In this document: one piece after another, positions 58,321 to 64,000 of the stretch
Layout: each line of letters begins with the position of its first letter
Numbering within the stretch: position 1 is the stretch's first letter
Source: Cycas panzhihuaensis
Taxonomy: Eukaryota > Cycadophyta
Direction of reading: 5' to 3'
Length of the DNA stretch: 64,000 nt
NCBI GenBank assembly: GCA_023213395.1
Contig: CM041465.1
Coordinates: 22,506,001-22,570,000 of the forward strand
Notes under the pieces: generated by a model
What the model saw: only the letters and a program-made list of their open reading frames with translations
Databases searched by the model: none
What the model was told of the DNA's origin: nothing
Program-made: the position numbers and the translations under genes

Positions 58321-58800
58321 TGGAGTTAAGTCAAGGTATGGATGATGATGTCTTGGTTTCTTATAATATTTCCCATTATCACCATGACTGGTTATTAGAT
58401 TTAAGTGCTTCACACCATATGTGCCCACACAAGAGTTGGTTCTTATCATACCAACCTCTTGATGGTGGTGATGTGCTTATGGGAAATGAAGTTTCTTATA
58501 AGATAATGGGTATTGGTAGTATCAAAATTAAGATGTTCGATGGTGTAGTGAGAACATTAACTAAGGTTAGACATTTACCTAATCTAAAAAGGAATCAGAT
58601 TTCCTTAGGTGAACTAGATTCGGGTGGTTTTAAGCATACAGGTCATGAAGGAGCCTTAAAGGTGTCAAAGGGTACCTTGGTTGTTATGAAAGCCTTAAAG
58701 AAATGAAATCATTATATATTAGTGGAAAGTAGAGATGTCATCCATGCAGCTACAACATCAAAGACTATAGAAGATCTAGCTCAGTTATGACATCAAAGAT
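58321..58800 (+). pseudogene. pol: Protease of element d
   Basis: In frame with the gag part from 57933 to 58706. The active site reads LLDLSASHHM instead of LLDSGASHHM: two transitions change Ser-Gly after the Asp, so it is probably inactive. RHLPNLKRNQISLGELD follows. A TGA ends it at 58706. Confidence 0.85.
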
Positions 58801-59690
58801 TTAGGCACATGAGTGAGAGAGGACTTAAGGTGCTGATAAACCATAAGTTACTTCCTAACTTACCACTTTCAAATTTGGCTTTCTACAAACATTGTATTTT
58901 TGGAAAGGAGTGTAGACGCAGGTTTAAAGTAGGGAGTCACACTAGTAAAGGTGTTATGGATTACATACATTCAGATGTGTAGGGACCAACCCCTAAAATA
59001 TCTTGTCTAGGATCATTGTACTTTATCACATTTATAGATGATTACTCCAGAAAGGTATGGGTCTATTTTTTGAAAAAGAAATCTAAAGTTTTTAGTGTGA
59101 TTAAGCAGTTCAATGCTCTAATTAATAACAATGCTGGTAAGTCAATCAAATGTTTAAGAATTGATAATGGAGATGAGTTCAGCTCCTTGGAGTTTGAAAA
59201 CTATTACAGAGGAGCTGGGATCGAAAGGCACAAGACTGCTAGCTATACTCCACAGTAAAATGGCATTGATGAACACATGAATAAGACACTCTTAGAAAGA
59301 GGAAGAAGCATACTAAGTGATGTTGGAGTGGAGTAGGGCTTCTGGGTAGAAGTTATTCAAACAACTTGCTATCTGCTAAACAGGTCACCATCACTTATAA
59401 TAGATTACAAGATTCCTAAAGAGGTATGGACTAGACATCCATGTGATTATTCAAATTTGAAAGTTTTTGGTTGTTATGCTTATGCCTGGACTGATAAAAG
59501 TAAATGTTCAAAGTTAGACCCAAAATCCAAGAGATATATCTTTGTTGGTTATGATGATAAAGATGGTGTGAAGGGATACAAGTTGTGGGATCCTACTTCC
59601 CACAAAATCACCATTAACAGAGATGTTATATTTGATGAATCTCCCCTTCTAAAATTAGATAGTGTAGAAGTTGAAGTAAACTAGGAGATG
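58801..59690 (+). pseudogene. pol: Integrase of element d
   Basis: Zinc region HMSERGLKVLINHKLLP; HSDVxGPTPKIS with first Asp; 59016-59258 with LRIDNGDEFSSLEF (second Asp); GIDEHMNKTLLERG with Glu. 59457-59684 is the C-terminal part (GYDDKDGVKGYKLWDPTSHK). Broken by several TAG stops. Confidence 0.85.
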
Positions 59691-59869
59691 AAAGTTAAAC
59701 ATCAACAGGTTAAGTTTGAAACCCAGCCATCTTTGGAATCAAAAGAGCAGGAAGATCTTTCTGAAGATGAATCTGTAATAGATTTACAAGAATATATGGA
59801 CACTCCTCTGCCAATAATTAGAAGATCTACATGAGTTAGTCATCCACCTGACAGGTACAGCCCTTCCGC

Positions 59870-60660
59870 TTCTATTGCTTTAGTTTCTAATGATGGTGAT
59901 CCTACATGTTATCAAGAAGCAACAGATGATATCCATAGTGAGAAGTGGAAGAGGGCTATGTAAGGAGAGATAGATTGTTTAAAGAAAAATAATTCATGGG
60001 ACTTAGTAGAACTTCTACATGGTAGGAAGACTTTTGGTTGCAAGTGGGTTTTTAAGATAAAAATAGATGTTGATAGAAAGGTTGACAAATATAGAGCAAG
60101 GTTGGTGGCTAAAGGCTTTGCACAAAAATTAGGTATTGAACTTTATGAGATCTTTTCTCTAGTTATTAAACTTATTTCAATTTGAGTGCTGTTAGCATTG
60201 GTAGCTTCCCTTAATTTAGAGTTGGAGCAGTTAAATGTAAAAATAGCTTTTCTACATGGAGATCTAGATGAGGAGATCTATATGGATCAGCCAGAAGGGT
60301 TTGTATAGGATAGTAGAAAAAGACTTGTTTATAGGCTTAGGAAATCATTGTATGGCCTAATTCAATCACCTAGGTAATGGTACAAGAAGTTTGATGCCTT
60401 CATGGAGAGACAAAATTTTAAAAGAAGTGAGTATGATCATTATGTTTACTTTAAATTCATGGATAATGGCTTATTAATTATCTTAGCATTGTATATTGAT
60501 GACATGTTGGTTGATGACATGCTGGTTATAAGTAAGAGCATGGAAGAAATCAATAAGTTAAAGGCTTAATTGGCTAGGACTTTTGATATGAAGGATCTAA
60601 GAGCTTCAAAATAAATCTTAGGTATGGAGATACATAGATACAAGAAAAATGGTAAGCTAT
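59870..60660 (+). pseudogene. pol: Reverse transcriptase of element d, with duplicated catalytic motif
   Basis: NNSWDLVELLHGRKTFGCKW, AKGFAQKLGIELYEIFS, then QLNVKIAF where c has QLDVKIT (Asp to Asn). The catalytic site reads LYIDDMLVDDMLVISKS: a 15-base in-frame tandem duplication (60498-60512 and 60513-60527) repeats DDMLV. Other copies have LYVDDMLVASKS. Confidence 0.87.
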
Positions 60661-61207
60661 GGTTATCACAATAGAAATATGTAGAGAAGGTGCTAACTAG
60701 GTTTGGTATGGAAAATGTGAAACTAGTGAGTATCCCATTAGCTTCCTATTTCAAGCTTTCTTCGAGTATGAGTCCTAGTAATGAAGGAGAAAAGGATTAT
60801 ATGTCTCATGTGTCTTATGCCACCATAGTAGGAAGTTTGATGTATGCCATGATATATACAAGACCTAACATTTCACATGTAGTCAGTGTAGTTAGAAGGT
60901 TTATGGCAAATCCAGAAAAGGAATGTTGTGTAGCAATGAAATGGGTGCTTCAGTCTTTGAGAGGCACAAGTGACTATTACATTACCTTTGAAGGTACAAG
61001 TAATCAAGTTTGTGGATATATTGATTCAGACTTTATAGGAGGTTTAGATAAGAGAAGGTCTACTTTAGGTTATGCATTTACTCTTGTAAATGGTCTAGTT
61101 AGTTGGATGTCAAAATTACAGAGCATAATTACATTATCGACTACAGAAGTTGAATATATTACTATAGCACATGCTTCTAAAGAAGCAATCTGGTTATAGG
61201 GTCTATT
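60661..61207 (+). pseudogene. pol: RNase H of element d, truncated
   Basis: 60690-61199 is open: MLTRFGMENVKLVSIPLAS, TRPNISHVVSVVRRF, CGYIDSDFIGGLDKRRS and TLSTTEVEYITIAHASKEAI, with Asp and Glu kept. Cut by e about 200 bases before its expected end. Confidence 0.87.
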
Positions 61208-61797
61208 TATTGAGAATACAAGGTCCAAAACCTTTTAACCGCCACCAAGATCTATTGCATTCTTAAACTAGTTATAGAAATTGAAACTTAAAATTACATG
61301 CAGTTCTAAAATCAGAGATTATATAATAACATGAAAATGAAAGTAAAACATCACATATGCACCTGATATAATGTGGTAAAACCCTAACAGTGTGCTAGGG
61401 AAACATCCATAAAGGAAAGGTATCGATCTTTATTATTGTAGAATGGAGAAACAGTACATCTCAGTTACAGAGTGCTCTTAGGAACAACAACCAGCCACCA
61501 CCCTCTTCACAGTACATTACATTACATACAACATAATAAGAAAAGCCCTAAAACGGGCTACATGAGAGGGATATCTAGGGTGTAAATCTCAATTGTAGAA
61601 TCTAGGGTATTTGTATCAAATGACCTTGATTATCTTTATATTTTACTATGCTTTACATGGTGTTCTATTCCCCCCGTACCCCCCAGCCAAGAGGGCTTCT
61701 ACCCCCCTTGGAACCCCCTGAGAAAGATTAGAGGATGAAACTATATTAAAAATATACCAAAATTTTAGGCCCATAATTGTTGTCATAATATCCAACA
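61208..61797 (-). repeat. 3' LTR of element e
   Basis: 590 bp, TATTGAGAATAC to TATCCAACA in plus orientation. The hairpin is worn (CCAAGAGGGC ... CCCCCTTGG near 61685-61710). PPT complement ATCTCCACCTT follows at 61798-61808. Confidence 0.87.
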
Positions 61798-61844
61798 ATC
61801 TCCACCTTGACAACAATTACCCAATACATTTCCTAGACCCTTCA

Positions 61845-62636
61845 TCATCTTTTCTGCAAGCCAAGAGAAGTCAAACACCATTTGAACTTCTCTAATAGTA
61901 CTGGTTTTTTGAATATATCAGCACAATTATAATTGGTGTGAATCTTCTCAAGTGCCACTCCACCTACTTCCATAACCTGTCTAACAAAATGGTACTTAAG
62001 AGTAATATACTTTGTTCTACTTTGATAAGCTAGATTCTTGGCTATGTAAATGGCACTTTGACTATAATAAAATACCTTTATAGTTTCCTGTCTCCTTCTA
62101 AGCTCAACCAATAGACCCTATAACCAGATTGCTTCTTTATGAGCATGTGCTACAACAACATATTTAGCTTCTGTGGTTGACAGTGTAATTGTGCTCTACA
62201 ATTTGGACATCCAACTAACTAGACCATTTGCAAGAGTAAAAAAATAACTTGAAGTAGACCTTCTTTTGTCTAAATCTCCTACAAAGTATGAATCGATATA
62301 TCCACAAACCTGATTACCTGTACCTACAAAGGTGATATAGTAGTCACTCATGCCTCTTAAATACCGAAGCACCCATTTCATTGGAGTCCAATGTTCCTTT
62401 CTTGGATTTGCTATATATCTACTAACTACACCGACTGCATGTGAAATATCAGGTCTTGTACATACCATGGCATACATCAAACTTACTAATACACTGGCAT
62501 AAGGAACACGAGACATATAAGCCTTTTCTTCTTCACTACAAGGACTCATATTTGAAGAAAGCTTTAAGTGGGAAGCCGATAGGATACTCACTAGTTTCAC
62601 ATTTACCATCCCAACCCTGGTTAGCACCTTCTCCAC
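61845..62636 (-). pseudogene. pol: RNase H of element e
   Basis: 62636-62196: MEKVLTRVGMVNVKLVSILS, TRPDISHAVGVVSRYI, CGYIDSYFVGDLDKRRS (second Asp of ADSD is Tyr). 62111-61845: VELRRRQETIKVFYYSQSAI, TKYITLKYHFVRQVMEVGGV, ending LTSLGLQKR. Stops between. Confidence 0.85.
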
Positions 62637-63600
62637 ATGTTTCTGCTATGATAACCATAGTTTACCATTTTCCTATCTCCGTATATCTCCATGCCTAAGA
62701 TTTGTTTTGCAGTTCCTAGATCCTTCATATCAAAATTCCTAGCCAATTGAGCCTTTAGCTTATTGATTTCTTCCATGCTCTTGGTTGCAACTAGTATGTC
62801 ATCAACATATAATACCAAGATAATAAATAAGCCATTATCCATAAATTTAAAGTAAACACAATGATCATACTCACTTCTTTTGAAAATTTGGCTCTCCATG
62901 AAGGCATCAAACTTTTTGTACCACTGCCTGGGTGATTGCTTTAGGCCATATAATGATTTCCTGAGCCTGTAAACAAGTCTTATTCTGCCATCCTGTACAA
63001 ACCGTTCTAGTTAATTCATATAGATCTCCTCATCTAAATCTCCATGTAGAAAAGTTATTTTTACATCTAACTGCTCCAACTCCAAACCGAGAGAAGATAC
63101 TAATGCTAATAGCACTCAAACTGAAACAAGTTTAATAACTGGTGAAAAGATCTCATGAAAGTCAATACCTGCTTTTTGTGTAAAACATTTAGCCACCAGT
63201 CTTGCCCTGTATTTATCAACCTTTCCATCAACATCTGTTTCCCTTTTGAAAACCCACCTGCAACCAACAGTCTTCCCTGCCATGTGGAAGTTCTACCAAG
63301 TCCCATGAATTATTTTTCTTCAAAGCATCTATCTCTTCCTGCATAGCCCTTATCCACTTCTCACCATGGATATCATCTACTGCTTCCTGATAACATGTGG
63401 GCTCACCGTCATTAGAAACTAAAGCAATAGAAATAGAAGGGTTATACCTATCAGGTGGATGACTAACTTGTGTAGATCTTCTAACTATTGGTAGAGGAGT
63501 ATCCACATATTCCTGTGAATCTGGTGTTGATTCATCTTTAGAAAGATCTTCATGCTCTTCTGATTCCATAGATGGTTGCATTTCAAACTTGGCTTGTTGA
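62621..63600 (-). pseudogene. pol: Reverse transcriptase of element e
   Basis: 63581-63228 holds the linker (HEDLSKDESTPDSQEYVDTP, VSHPPDRYNPSIS) and NNSWDLVELPHGR. 62899-62621 has LYVDDILVATKSMEEINKLK with both catalytic Asp and FDMKDLGTAKQILGMEI. An extra C near 63275 shifts the frame in HGRxDCWLQVGFQ. Confidence 0.85.
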
Positions 63601-64000
63601 TGTTTAGCTTACTACTCTTGTTTCATTTCAACTTCTCCACTGTCTGATTTTATAAGGGGAGATTCATCAAATATGACATCTCTGTTAATGGTGATTTTGT
63701 GGGCAGTAGGATCCCACAACCTGTACCCCTTCACACCATCCTTATCACCATAACCAATAAAGATATATCTCTTATATTTTGGGTCTAACTTTGAATGTTT
63801 ACTTTTGTCAATCCAGGCATAAGAATCACAACAAAAAACTTTTAAATTTGAATAATCACATGGATGTCCAGTCCATACCTCTTCAGGAATATAGCAATCT
63901 ATTGCAAGTGATGGTGACCTATTTACCAGATAGCAAGTTATTTGAATAGCTTTTACCCATAAACCCTACTCCATTCCTGTATTACTTAGCACGCTTCTTG
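63601..64000 (-). pseudogene. pol: Integrase C-terminal part of element e (continues outside window)
   Basis: Minus-strand translation gives VIFDESPLIKSDS, GYGDKDGVKGYRLWDP, then SNLKVFCCDSYAWIDKSKHS and LAIDCYIPEEVWTGHPCDYS, as in a. Catalytic residues lie beyond the window. Confidence 0.8.

Larger units (their letters stand above)
56812..61207 (+). mobile_element. Tork-like copia element d (third unit of array), cut by element e
   Basis: From LTR 3 through gag, protease, integrase, RT and most of RNase H. It stops in GGTCTATT, where complete copies continue ggttgagc. Element e starts there. The rest of d and its 3' LTR should lie beyond 64000 if e is a plain insertion. Confidence 0.87.
61208..64000 (-). 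mobile_element. Tork-like copia element e, 3' half (continues beyond window)
   Basis: Minus strand: 3' LTR, PPT, RNase H, RT and the C-terminal part of integrase. Same family as a to d, in the opposite orientation to d, into which it appears to have inserted. Left TSD candidate CTATT at 61203-61207. Confidence 0.87.

Overview
The window is a solid block of nested plant LTR retrotransposons. I find no host gene, rRNA, tRNA or CRISPR array. Ty1/copia and Ty3/gypsy lineages, initiator-Met-tRNA primer-binding sites, Tat-type gypsy elements with archaeal-type RNase H and a plant mobile domain (PMD), and dense nesting all point to a repeat-rich nuclear region of a seed plant with a large genome. 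The species cannot be told from the sequence. Nearly every coding region carries stops or frameshifts.

Layout. (1) 1-5422, +: copia family A, copy A1, decayed, with its 5' part outside the window. (2) 5423-21250, +: an old Tat-type gypsy remnant (h/f). It holds a 3' internal end and PPT (5423-5689), an LTR (5690 to about 8970), RT-RNase H-integrase (9010-11197), an antisense PMD reading frame (17560-19110, minus) and archaeal-type RNase H (20324-20815). A complete minus-strand Tork-like copia element (a, 11909-17206, TSD ATATG) sits inside it. (3) 21251 to about 61207, +: a head-to-tail array of three Tork-like internal regions (b, c, d) that share LTRs (21251-21888, 42016-42662, 56812-57458), inserted close to the 3' end of the gypsy remnant.

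The array was then invaded four times. A 16.6-kb minus-strand Tat element g (25269-41831, TSD ACAGG/ATAGG) split the RNase H region of b. Copia copy A2 (43303-50923, TSD AAGCT) split gag of c and is the youngest full element: its LTRs differ at 5 of 297 positions. A solo Tat-type LTR (53355-55864, TSD CTAGG) split pol of c. A minus-strand Tork-like element e (61208 to beyond 64000) cut d.

Each element would encode gag, protease, integrase, reverse transcriptase and RNase H to copy itself through RNA. None looks autonomous: catalytic residues are lost in several RT, integrase and protease domains, and many stops come from C-to-T or G-to-A change, as expected in methylated repeats. The most unusual content is the shared-LTR array and the antisense PMD module with a second, archaeal-type RNase H downstream of integrase in two separate Tat elements (f and g). 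Domain limits were read by eye and are approximate. LTR, TSD, PBS and PPT coordinates were counted base by base.
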